Assembly (NCBI GenBank): GCA_903837255.1
Contig: CAILTZ010000536.1
Location: forward strand, 1-6,981
Length of the DNA stretch: 6,981 bases
From: an uncultured Pirellula sp.
GTDB taxonomy: Bacteria > Planctomycetota > Planctomycetia > Pirellulales > Pirellulaceae
Reading direction: 5' to 3'
Shown here: positions 1-6,040 of the stretch, one piece after another
Layout: the number at the start of each line of letters is the position of its first letter
Position numbering within the stretch: the stretch's first letter is position 1
Position numbers and translations under genes: made by a program
Notes under the pieces: model-generated
Seen by the model: only the letters and a program-made list of their open reading frames with translations
What the model was told of the DNA's origin: nothing
The model's database searches: none

Positions 1-1330
1 CGACGACAACAATGCTGTTGCCTTGGCCTCGAAGCGACTTGAGGATTCCGATGAGCCGCTCGGTGTCGCGAGAATGAAGTCCGATCGAAGGTTCGTCTAG
101 GACATAGCATACTCCGGTCAGTCCGGTCCCGACGCTCGTAGCCAACCGCACTCGCTGGAGCTCCCCACCGCTTAGGGTTTGTCCCGGTCTATCAAGAGAC
201 AAATACCCCAAGCCGACTTGGTCGAGATACTCCAACCGAGGAAGGATCTCCTGAAGGATTGGCAGGGCGATCTTCTTTCGCTCGGGGTCCCAAGTCAGTC
301 CACCGAGCCAGATTCGAAGTTCTTGGATCGACTGAGCCGTGATTTGAGCGATCGAGAGATCTTGCAAGCGGATCGCGAGCGACTCTTGCTTGAGACGGGT
401 GCCTTGGCAGGCCGGGCAAGTTTTCTCTCTGGGATCACCTATGGTTCCATAGCCTTCGCATTTGGGGCAAGCCCCATAGGCGCTGTTGAAGCTGAAGGTC
501 CGTGGTTCGATCTCCGGCAGGCTGATCCCGCATCGCACGCAAGCAAACCGGGTCGAGTACAAATTCTCTTGATCATCTGCTAAGGTGCGGACCAATCCCG
601 AGGTCAGTTGCAGTCCATCGAGGATTGCTTTTTCGATTCGCTCGCGGCTTTCCTGTCGTACTACGATACGGTCGACGACCGCTTCGATGGTGTGCTCCTT
701 GCGAACCGCAAGCTTAGGGATTTCATCGAGTTCATAGAGCTGCCCATCGACTCGAACCTTGAGCAACCCAGCCTTCTCGATTTTACTGAACACATCCGCA
801 TGGGCTCCTTTTCGATCTAGGACCATCGGGGCCATAATCGTTAACTTGGTTCCTTCGGATGCCCGCATGACTGCCGCGACAATGGCTTCGGAGGATTGTC
901 GCAAGATCGGTTCATTGCACTTGTAACAACTCGGGATAGCGACTCTGGCCATAAGGAGTCGAAGGTAGTCGTAGAGTTCAGTGATCGTGCCGACGGTGCT
1001 TCGGGGGCTTTGAACACCCTGGGATTGATCGATGCTCAGGCATGGTTGCAGGCCACGGACCGAAGCGAGCTTGGGGCGTTCCATCTGATCAAGGAACTGC
1101 CTGGTGTAGGTCGATAGGCTTTGCAGGTACTGGCGTTGGCTTTCTGCAAACAGTGTATCGAAGGCAAGCGAGCTTTTCCCACTGCCGCTAACCCCGGTCA
1201 GTACGATGAATTTACCGCGCGGCAAATCGATATCGATGCATCGAAGGTTGTGGGTGGCCGCGCCACGGATCTGCATCGACTGGCTATTCTCTGTCTTGTG
1301 TTTCTCGGACAGGGCCGTCGGCTTTTTCAT
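1..1330 (-). CDS. uvrA: UvrA-type excinuclease ABC ATPase, N-terminal part (runs off left edge), lacking the insertion domain
   Basis: The reverse strand reads open from an ATG at 1330 to the window edge, giving 443 complete codons. UvrA is the damage-sensing ABC ATPase of nucleotide excision repair; it dimerises, loads UvrB on DNA and acts in the cytoplasm. Visible in order: the RGAxxHNL start block (about residues 22-29), Walker A GVSGSGKS (46-53), the block PRSTVGTITELYDYLRLL, a UvrB-binding region, zinc finger C264-x2-C267-x20-C288-x2-C291, the CPACQGTRLK block (C305, C308), ABC signature LSGGE (386-390), and Walker B VLDEPSIGLH with D412-E413. Oddly, only 13 residues separate C291 from C305, where E. 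coli UvrA has about 120, so the DNA-binding insertion domain is absent. Usually conserved EGQRRYVESLSAYARQFL reads ESQRQYLQSLSTYTRQFL here, suggesting a paralogue. The start is uncertain: in-frame ATGs lie at 1348, 1330 and 1276, none with a good ribosome binding site. It closely follows the nuclease gene. Confidence 0.93.
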   Translation of the reverse strand, partial: MKKPTALSEKHKTENSQSMQIRGAATHNLRCIDIDLPRGKFIVLTGVSGSGKSSLAFDTLFAESQRQYLQSLSTYTRQFLDQMERPKLASVRGLQPCLSIDQSQGVQSPRSTVGTITELYDYLRLLMARVAIPSCYKCNEPILRQSSEAIVAAVMRASEGTKLTIMAPMVLDRKGAHADVFSKIEKAGLLKVRVDGQLYELDEIPKLAVRKEHTIEAVVDRIVVRQESRERIEKAILDGLQLTSGLVRTLADDQENLYSTRFACVRCGISLPEIEPRTFSFNSAYGACPKCEGYGTIGDPREKTCPACQGTRLKQESLAIRLQDLSIAQITAQSIQELRIWLGGLTWDPERKKIALPILQEILPRLEYLDQVGLGYLSLDRPGQTLSGGELQRVRLATSVGTGLTGVCYVLDEPSIGLHSRDTERLIGILKSLRGQGNSIVVV

Positions 1331-2678
1331 CTTTGAAGTAGATCGCATTGTAGCCGAGTTCCTGGAGTTTCTTTTGGAAACCTTCCCTGGCATGCTCTTC
1401 GCCGTGGACCAGACGAATTTCTTTAGGGGGGTTGGGGATGCCTTGAACGAATTTGATCAGATCCAACTGGTCGGCATGAGCGGAGTAGCCGCTGATGGTA
1501 TGGGTTTTGGCACGTACAGGATATTCTCGGTGATCGATTCGAACCGAGCATTTTCCTTGTTCGCAATCTTGGATCGCTCGGCCCGTGGTCCCGACGGCTT
1601 GGTAGCCGACAAAGACGATGTCGGTATTTGGCCGGTGAATGAAGGCTTTGAGGTACTCCATGATACGGCCGCCTGCGCACATACCGCTTCCGGCGATGAT
1701 GATGGCGGGTTTTCCGGAGCGTTTGAGGTATTCGATATTGCCTGCTGATTCACCGGCTCGGTCGATCTCAATGAGATTGTTGAAGATGAATGGTTGGCTA
1801 TCGACGGTCAGAACCTCGCGGGCTTCCTGACTCCAGTAAGGCTCCATCTGTTCGTAGATGTCGGTAAGTTTTATCGCGAGGGGTGAATCGACAATGATGT
1901 CGTAGGCGCTCAGGGCCGAAGGTCCATGTTTTTGACCGATCCCTTCGATGACTTGGTTCAGTTCATAGAGGAGTTCTTGGGTGCGTCCCAGGCTGAAGGC
2001 AGGGATCAAGGTCACGCCTCGGTTCTCCAGGGTATCGAGCAAGATCGCTTCAAGGCGTTGCACACGGGATTCGCGGCCTTCGTGGATTTTGTCCCCGTAA
2101 GTGCTTTCGAGGACCAAGGTATCGGCGCGCTCGGGTGAAACCGGCGGGTTGAGGATCGGCGTGCAACGCGAGCCGATATCGCCGCTGAAGCATATCCAGG
2201 AGTCTTTGTTTCGGATCTCGATGATCGCCGCGCCGAGGATGTGGCCGGCTGTCGAAAAACGAAACTCCGCGTTCCCAGGCAGTCTTTCCCATTTGCCGTA
2301 CGGGACCGGGCGGATCAGATCCGTGATCGATTTGAGCAGATTGCCGACGACTTTTTTGTTTCTTGTGATTCCCAATCGGATCGCATCTTCGAGCATCACC
2401 GGCAGGAACTTGGCCGTCGGCGGAGTGCAGTAAATCGGACGATGAAATCCGGCTTCGATCAGATACGGGATCCGACCAATGTGATCGGTATGGACGTGGG
2501 TCAGAAGCAGCGCATCGATTCCATCGAGGGGAAAGTCGATTTCTGGGGAGGAATGTCGCCGAGCATCGGCACCTTGAAAAGAACCGCAGTCGATCAGGAC
2601 CGACTGGGAGGCATTCAGGTGAAGTTGATGGCAGGATCCGGTGACCCCCAGATACCCGCCGTGATGTACGATTTCCAT
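1284..2678 (-). CDS. beta-CASP metallo-beta-lactamase ribonuclease (COG1236 / YSH1-like RNA processing exonuclease)
   Basis: This 464-residue protein is a metallo-beta-lactamase-fold nuclease with a beta-CASP domain, the family of CPSF73 and of Thermus thermophilus TTHA0252. Members cut or trim RNA using two zinc ions. All catalytic positions are present: D30 in the IDCGSFQG strand, HVHTDH (H61, H63, D65, H66), GHILGA (H146), FSGDIG (D167), beta-CASP motif A ESTYG (E191), motif B SAHAD (H401) and motif C LVHGEEH (H425). A GSGMCAGGR loop (331-338) is also typical. There is no KH domain and no signal peptide, so it should be cytoplasmic. The length matches the bacterial and archaeal single-unit family (about 430-470). 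The ATG at 2678 is chosen because the first strand (MEIVHHGGYLGVTGSC) begins where the family does and a GGAG lies about 11 bases upstream. The gene sits 66 bases after dedA, and its 3' end overlaps or nearly touches uvrA. The exact RNA substrate cannot be told. Confidence 0.93.
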   Translation of the reverse strand: MEIVHHGGYLGVTGSCHQLHLNASQSVLIDCGSFQGADARRHSSPEIDFPLDGIDALLLTHVHTDHIGRIPYLIEAGFHRPIYCTPPTAKFLPVMLEDAIRLGITRNKKVVGNLLKSITDLIRPVPYGKWERLPGNAEFRFSTAGHILGAAIIEIRNKDSWICFSGDIGSRCTPILNPPVSPERADTLVLESTYGDKIHEGRESRVQRLEAILLDTLENRGVTLIPAFSLGRTQELLYELNQVIEGIGQKHGPSALSAYDIIVDSPLAIKLTDIYEQMEPYWSQEAREVLTVDSQPFIFNNLIEIDRAGESAGNIEYLKRSGKPAIIIAGSGMCAGGRIMEYLKAFIHRPNTDIVFVGYQAVGTTGRAIQDCEQGKCSVRIDHREYPVRAKTHTISGYSAHADQLDLIKFVQGIPNPPKEIRLVHGEEHAREGFQKKLQELGYNAIYFKDEKADGPVRETQDRE

Positions 2679-2715
2679 GGAAGAGAGTTCTCCAGTGAGC
2701 GATCGAGCATTTAAA

Positions 2716-2739
2716 CTGGCCCAGATTATAGCGGGCCAG
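2716..2739 (-). promoter_or_regulatory. Hairpin between dedA and the beta-CASP gene, with a TATAAT in its loop on the minus strand
   Basis: A perfect 7-base inverted repeat, CTGGCCC (2716-2722) and GGGCCAG (2733-2739), encloses a 10-base loop. It starts five bases past the dedA stop. On the transcribed strand only a short TTT follows, so it is at best a weak terminator. The loop on that strand contains TATAAT, an exact -10 hexamer, but no convincing -35 lies 16-18 bases upstream. It could be a partial terminator, an RNA-stabilising stem, or a promoter for the nuclease and uvrA genes. The inverted repeat is seen directly; the function is inferred. Confidence 0.4.
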
Positions 2740-2744
2740 AGAGT

Positions 2745-3410
2745 CTAGGATGCGATGGTGGAGTTTTCCTTGGCCCTTCGGCGTTTCTCTTGCCACAGTT
2801 CCCAAAGGATGGGAAGGACGCTCAGGAGGATGATACCGATGGTAACAAGGAAAAAGTTCTTCTGAATCCATTCGACTTTGGCTAGGAAATAACCGGCAAA
2901 GAGGAATAGGGTTACCCAAACAACCCCGCCTAGGATGTTGTAGAGCCAGAACTTGAAAAAGTTCATTTTCGCTATGCCTGCAACGAACGGAGCGAAGGTC
3001 CGAACGATTGGGACAAACCGCGCCAGGATGATCGTTTTGGCGCCGTAGCGGTCATAAAAACGCTGGGCTCGGTCTAGATGCTCTCGGTGAAACCAGGTGG
3101 AGGTTTCACTTTTAAAAACCTTAGAGCCCGTATTGAATCCGATCCAGTAGTTGACAGCATCCCCAAGAATCGCCGCTACGCTCAGCAGGGGCCATAGGAC
3201 CCAGATGCTCATCGGACTGCCATCGATTGCGCAGAGCGAACCGGCAGCAAAAAGCAGCGAATCTCCGGGTAAAAAAGGAAGAATCACCAAGCCCGTCTCA
3301 CAAAAAACGATCAAAAACAGAATGGTGTAAAGCCACGGGGCACCGACGGCCTCCATGAGTTCCCTCAGATGCCTGTCGACGTGCAGTATCCAGTCGATCC
3401 ATTGCCGCAT
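2745..3410 (-). CDS. DedA-family inner-membrane protein (VTT/SNARE-associated domain)
   Basis: A 221-residue multi-pass membrane protein of the DedA family, very close in layout to E. coli DedA and YghB (about 219 residues). Family members are proton-motive-force-linked membrane proteins; several DedA/DUF368-type proteins have been implicated in undecaprenyl-phosphate or phospholipid flipping, envelope integrity and drug resistance. Visible motifs: ETGLVILPFLPGDSLLFAAG (38-57), GDAVNYWIG (83-91), RFVPIVRTFAPFVAG (131-145), and a C-terminal hydrophobic helix (about 186-203) followed by a basic tail. E38, D50, R131 and R137 match by position the charged residues found essential in E. coli YqjA/YghB (E39, D51, R130, R136), so the protein looks functional. 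The start at 3410 has a purine-rich AAAGAG seven bases upstream and gives the expected length. It is the first gene of the leftward cluster. Which family member it is, and its substrate, cannot be decided from sequence alone. Confidence 0.93.
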   Translation of the reverse strand: MRQWIDWILHVDRHLRELMEAVGAPWLYTILFLIVFCETGLVILPFLPGDSLLFAAGSLCAIDGSPMSIWVLWPLLSVAAILGDAVNYWIGFNTGSKVFKSETSTWFHREHLDRAQRFYDRYGAKTIILARFVPIVRTFAPFVAGIAKMNFFKFWLYNILGGVVWVTLFLFAGYFLAKVEWIQKNFFLVTIGIILLSVLPILWELWQEKRRRAKENSTIAS

Positions 3411-3457
3411 TGCGTAACTCTTTTTGGGACTTCTTCGTGAGGATTGCCGCCGTTGTT

Positions 3458-3493
3458 ATCGCTTGCTGGAAACGAAGCATCGCTTGCTAGAAA
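3458..3493. repeat. 15-base direct repeat pair, period 21, upstream of dedA
   Basis: ATCGCTTGCTGGAAA (3458-3472) recurs as ATCGCTTGCTAGAAA (3479-3493) with one mismatch. The copies start 21 bases apart, close to two helical turns, and lie 48-83 bases before the dedA start codon, where a promoter and operator would be expected. Two same-face protein binding sites are possible. The repeat is plain in the sequence; its role is inference. Confidence 0.6.
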
Positions 3494-3508
3494 TATCGTT
3501 GGCCCGGT

Positions 3509-3541
3509 GGTATTGCCCAGCCGGGGGTATTGGCCAGCCGG
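3509..3541. repeat. 16-base imperfect tandem repeat, period 17, GC-rich
   Basis: GGTATTGCCCAGCCGG (3509-3524) is followed by GGTATTGGCCAGCCGG (3526-3541), with one mismatch. Flanking bases (CCCGG before, CCGGTGGGC after) echo the unit in part, and a CCCGG/CCGGG inverted pair (3503-3507, 3521-3525) could form a stem. It may be a local duplication or a protein binding site. No function can be assigned. Confidence 0.55.
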
Positions 3542-3688
3542 TGGGCATAGGCCGGGCACAGGGCCGTGTTTTTGATCGCTATGTTCGTAGCCGGCTGCAT
3601 TTTAGTCGGCTTGTTAGGGCTGGGTAACCCATGATTTGGTCTTTTCCTAACTCAGGAGTTCTGTACACTCTCCTCTCGTCAATTTCTA

Positions 3689-3707
3689 GGAAATGTGAGA
3701 CATTTTC
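3689..3707 (+). promoter_or_regulatory. Short hairpin or operator dyad in the EF-G leader
   Basis: AAATGT (3691-3696) and ACATTT (3700-3705) are exact inverted repeats around a GAG centre. One G-T wobble and one G-C pair extend the possible stem to eight pairs (3689-3707). It ends 25 bases before the EF-G ATG, so it could be an mRNA leader stem or a repressor dyad. The dyad is seen directly; any regulatory role is inferred. Confidence 0.4.
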
Positions 3708-3732
3708 GTTTTCTGCGGGTGAATTTAAGACT

Positions 3733-5826
3733 ATGGACCTATCCAAACTACGCAACATCGGGATCAGCGCGCACATCGACTCGGGTAAAACCACCCTCAG
3801 CGAACGAATTCTGTTTTATGCTGGCCGGATTCACAAGATCGAGGAGGTCAAGGGGGACGGCGACGGGGCGACGATGGATTATATGGAACTGGAGAAGGAA
3901 CGGGGGATTACGATCACCTCGGCCGCGACCCAGTTGCAGTGGAAAGATAATATTATCAATTTGATCGACACCCCAGGTCACGTGGACTTTACCATCGAAG
4001 TCGAACGGTCCTTGCGGGTTCTTGACGGGGCCGTTTTGGTTCTCTGTTCGGTCGGTGGCGTTCAGAGCCAGTCGCTTACCGTCGACCGCCAAATGCGTCG
4101 ATATGGCGTGCCGCGATTGGCCTTCGTCAACAAGATGGACCGGACCGGTGCGGACGCTTACCGAGTCGCCCAGCAAGTTCGCGACAAGCTCCATGCCAAC
4201 GCGATCATGATGCAAATCCCCATCGGTGCCGGTGAGACCTTCGATGGCGTCATCGACTTGGTCCTGATGAAGGCGTTCTTCTTTGACGGCAAAGACGGAG
4301 AAGAGATCCGCGAAGAGGAAATCCCTGCCGACTACGTTGCAAAAGCTCACGAAATGCGTCAGAAGATGCTCGATGGCCTTTCGGACTTCAACGAGCAACT
4401 CGTGGAGCTTGTGTTCAACGAACAAGAGGTCCCTGCAGAACTGATCTACCAAGCTTGCAAGGATGCGACCCAAGCTCGCAAGATCACTCCCGTCTTCTGC
4501 GGGTCAGCTTACAAAAACAAAGGCGTGCAACTGCTGCTCGATGCGGTCCTCCGCTACTTGCCAAGCCCCCTCGAGCGAACGATTTCGGCTCGTAAAGTTG
4601 GAAACGAAGAAGAGAAGTTGGCCCTGCAACCCGATCCAGAGCTCCCTTTCGTAGGCATGGCTTTCAAGATCGTCGAAGATCCATTCGGCCAGTTGACCTT
4701 CATGCGGATCTACCAAGGCAAGATCGGCAAAGGAGAGATGTACGTCAATCAGCGGACGAGCAAAAAAGAACGCTTCAGCCGCATCGTTCGGATGCACGCC
4801 GACAAACGTGAAGAAATCGATGTCGCCGAAGCGGGTGATATCGTCGCGATCATGGGCATCGACTGTGCCAGCGGTGAAACCTACAGCAACGACCGCGATT
4901 TCTGCACACTCGAAAGCATGTTCGTTCCCGAGCCAGTTATCAAGGTCGCAGTCACCCCAGCCAGCCGCGCCGATGCGGACAAGATGAGCAAGGCCCTGAA
5001 CCGTTTCCGAAAAGAAGATCCGACCTTCCAAGTCTACAACGACGAGGAGACCAGTGAGACGATCATCTGTGGGATGGGTGAATTGCACTTGGATATCTAC
5101 GTCGAACGGATGCGCCGCGAATACAAAGTCGAAGTCCAGGTCGGTGCCCCCAAGGTTAGCTATCGCGAGACCCCGGGCGAAGCCCAGGAATTCAACTACA
5201 AGCACAAAAAGCAAACCGGTGGTTCGGGTCAATTCGCCCATATCGTCGGTAAGCTCTCGCCGATGGACCGCGAAAGTGAAAAAATCTTCGAATTCGAAGA
5301 CCATGTCACCGGAGGTCGGATTCCCAAGCAGTTCATTCCCCCGGTCGAAAAGGGCTTCAGGGACTCGATGTTCAAAGGCCCACTGGCGGAATTCCCAGTC
5401 GTGGGTGTAAAGATCGAACTCGAAGACGGTAGCTACCACGATGTCGACTCGAGCGAACGCGCGTTTTACATCGCTGCATGCGATTGCTTCCGCGAGACCC
5501 TGCGAGCCTCGAACCCAATGCTGCTCGAACCAATCATGAAGTGCGATATCGAATGCCCTGAGAACGACCAAGGTTCGGTCGTCGGCGACGTTATCTCCCG
5601 CCGTGGTTTGGTCAACAACACCGATGCACGAGACGGCGTCTCGTACATCACCGCCGAAGTCCCCTTGGCGAATACCTTCGGTTATGCGACTGACCTGCGA
5701 AGCATGACCAAGGGCCAAGGAACCTTTGCGATGGAATTGGCAAGGTACTCGCCGGTTCCGCGGAGCCTCCAAGACGAAATCATTAACGAACGCAAGAAAC
5801 AGCTCGCAGCAAGGGCGAAAGCCTAG
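3733..5826 (+). CDS. fusA: Translation elongation factor G, spdEFG1 / mitochondrial EF-G1-like
   Basis: A 697-residue translational GTPase that drives tRNA-mRNA translocation on the ribosome. Visible: G1 AHIDSGKTT (13-21), G2 threonine in RGITI (T60), G3 DTPGH (79-83), G4 NKMD (133-136), a G5 GSAYKNKG block, the domain III stretch GMGELHLDIY, domain IV KQTGGSGQF and the tip GSYHDVDSSE with its conserved histidine, then the domain V end GYATDLRSMTKGQGTF. The serine in HIDSGKTTLSER, the ending YSPVPRSLQDEIIN and overall wording resemble human GFM1 and the bacterial spdEFG1 group, regarded as the translocating paralogue where two spd copies exist. The frame stays open upstream to 3631, but those 34 residues have no EF-G character; the ATG at 3733 starts the family's usual N-terminus (MDLSKLRNIGISAHID). 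No strong ribosome binding site is seen. It stands alone between the divergent region and a strong terminator, not in the usual rpsL-rpsG-fusA-tuf operon. Confidence 0.96.
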   Translation: MDLSKLRNIGISAHIDSGKTTLSERILFYAGRIHKIEEVKGDGDGATMDYMELEKERGITITSAATQLQWKDNIINLIDTPGHVDFTIEVERSLRVLDGAVLVLCSVGGVQSQSLTVDRQMRRYGVPRLAFVNKMDRTGADAYRVAQQVRDKLHANAIMMQIPIGAGETFDGVIDLVLMKAFFFDGKDGEEIREEEIPADYVAKAHEMRQKMLDGLSDFNEQLVELVFNEQEVPAELIYQACKDATQARKITPVFCGSAYKNKGVQLLLDAVLRYLPSPLERTISARKVGNEEEKLALQPDPELPFVGMAFKIVEDPFGQLTFMRIYQGKIGKGEMYVNQRTSKKERFSRIVRMHADKREEIDVAEAGDIVAIMGIDCASGETYSNDRDFCTLESMFVPEPVIKVAVTPASRADADKMSKALNRFRKEDPTFQVYNDEETSETIICGMGELHLDIYVERMRREYKVEVQVGAPKVSYRETPGEAQEFNYKHKKQTGGSGQFAHIVGKLSPMDRESEKIFEFEDHVTGGRIPKQFIPPVEKGFRDSMFKGPLAEFPVVGVKIELEDGSYHDVDSSERAFYIAACDCFRETLRASNPMLLEPIMKCDIECPENDQGSVVGDVISRRGLVNNTDARDGVSYITAEVPLANTFGYATDLRSMTKGQGTFAMELARYSPVPRSLQDEIINERKKQLAARAKA

Positions 5827-5874
5827 CGACCGTTTGCTTGCGAAAATGATCGATACAACGTCGAGCGTCCAGAG

Positions 5875-5903
5875 ACGCAAGCCCCGAGGCTTGCGTTTTT
5901 TTT
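5875..5903 (+). terminator. Intrinsic (rho-independent) terminator of the EF-G gene
   Basis: A perfect nine-pair stem, ACGCAAGCC (5875-5883) with GGCTTGCGT (5888-5896), has a four-base CCGA loop and runs straight into eight T residues (5896-5903). It lies 48 bases after the EF-G stop. A weaker outer inverted pair, GTCCAG (5867-5872) and CTGGAC (5912-5917), flanks it. This is a textbook terminator and separates EF-G from the sulfate operon. Confidence 0.95.
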
Positions 5904-5956
5904 ATTCGCCCCTGGACATTGTTTGGACTTTGGCCGCACGTGAGCCGAAGGATCCG

Positions 5957-5986
5957 TTGACCTAGTCTATGAAAATCCAGTAAACA
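5957..5986 (+). promoter_or_regulatory. Possible sigma-70-like promoter for cysD-cysN
   Basis: TTGACC (5957-5962) matches a -35 box at five of six bases. TAAACA (5981-5986), 18 bases downstream, is only a fair -10 match (three of six). The position, after the terminator and 55 bases ahead of the cysD ATG, is right for the operon promoter. No S-box or other riboswitch fold was recognised in this stretch. Confidence 0.3.
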
Positions 5987-6007
5987 GACAGAAAATCGGG
6001 ATCCTTG

Positions 6008-6034
6008 CATCAGCGAGCCCTTCCATCAGCGAGC
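6008..6034 (+). repeat. 11-base tandem repeat just before the cysD start
   Basis: CATCAGCGAGC occurs at 6008-6018 and again at 6024-6034, with a 16-base period and five bases between copies. It occupies the place where the cysD ribosome binding site should be, ending six bases before the ATG. It may be a local duplication, a binding site for a regulator, or, if a TTG at 6005 were used, part of a 12-residue N-terminal extension. Confidence 0.55.
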
Positions 6035-6040
6035 AACTTG

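Larger units (their letters stand above)
3411..3732. promoter_or_regulatory. Divergent intergenic region between dedA and the EF-G gene
   Basis: About 320 bases without a credible gene. It must hold the outward promoters for dedA (minus) and EF-G (plus), though no strong -35/-10 pair stands out. It contains two pairs of imperfect direct repeats (3458-3493 and 3509-3541), a GC-rich middle with short palindromes (AGCCGGCT at 3589-3596, GGGTAACCC at 3622-3630), and a hairpin at 3689-3707. A short open frame across it has no protein-like composition and is taken as chance. Confidence 0.6.

Noticed and set aside
179..583. 134-codon plus-strand open frame opposite uvrA
   Set aside because: It is antisense to the UvrA ABC signature and zinc-finger coding sequence, which is clearly the real gene.
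1206..1748. 180-codon plus-strand open frame opposite the nuclease gene
   Set aside because: It lies antisense to a gene with a complete set of catalytic motifs and shows no family of its own.
2050..2919. 289-codon open frame on the minus strand overlapping the beta-CASP and dedA genes in another frame
   Set aside because: It is Arg/Pro/Ser-rich with no motifs and shadows two well-supported genes.
3424..3627. 67-codon open frame on the plus strand in the divergent intergenic region
   Set aside because: It has no recognisable domain, is rich in Arg/Gly/Cys as expected from GC-rich noncoding DNA, runs across the direct repeats, and has no ribosome binding site.
3631..3732. In-frame upstream extension of the EF-G gene by 34 codons
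   Set aside because: The added residues have no EF-G similarity, the family N-terminus begins at 3733, and the stretch holds the leader dyad.
4504..5880. 458-codon open frame antisense to the EF-G gene
   Set aside because: It mirrors the codon pattern of a strongly conserved gene and has no family resemblance; long antisense frames are common in biased codon usage.
5827..6040. Possible SAM or other sulfur riboswitch ahead of cysD
   Set aside because: After the EF-G terminator no second stem-terminator or S-box-like conserved core is visible in the remaining stretch.
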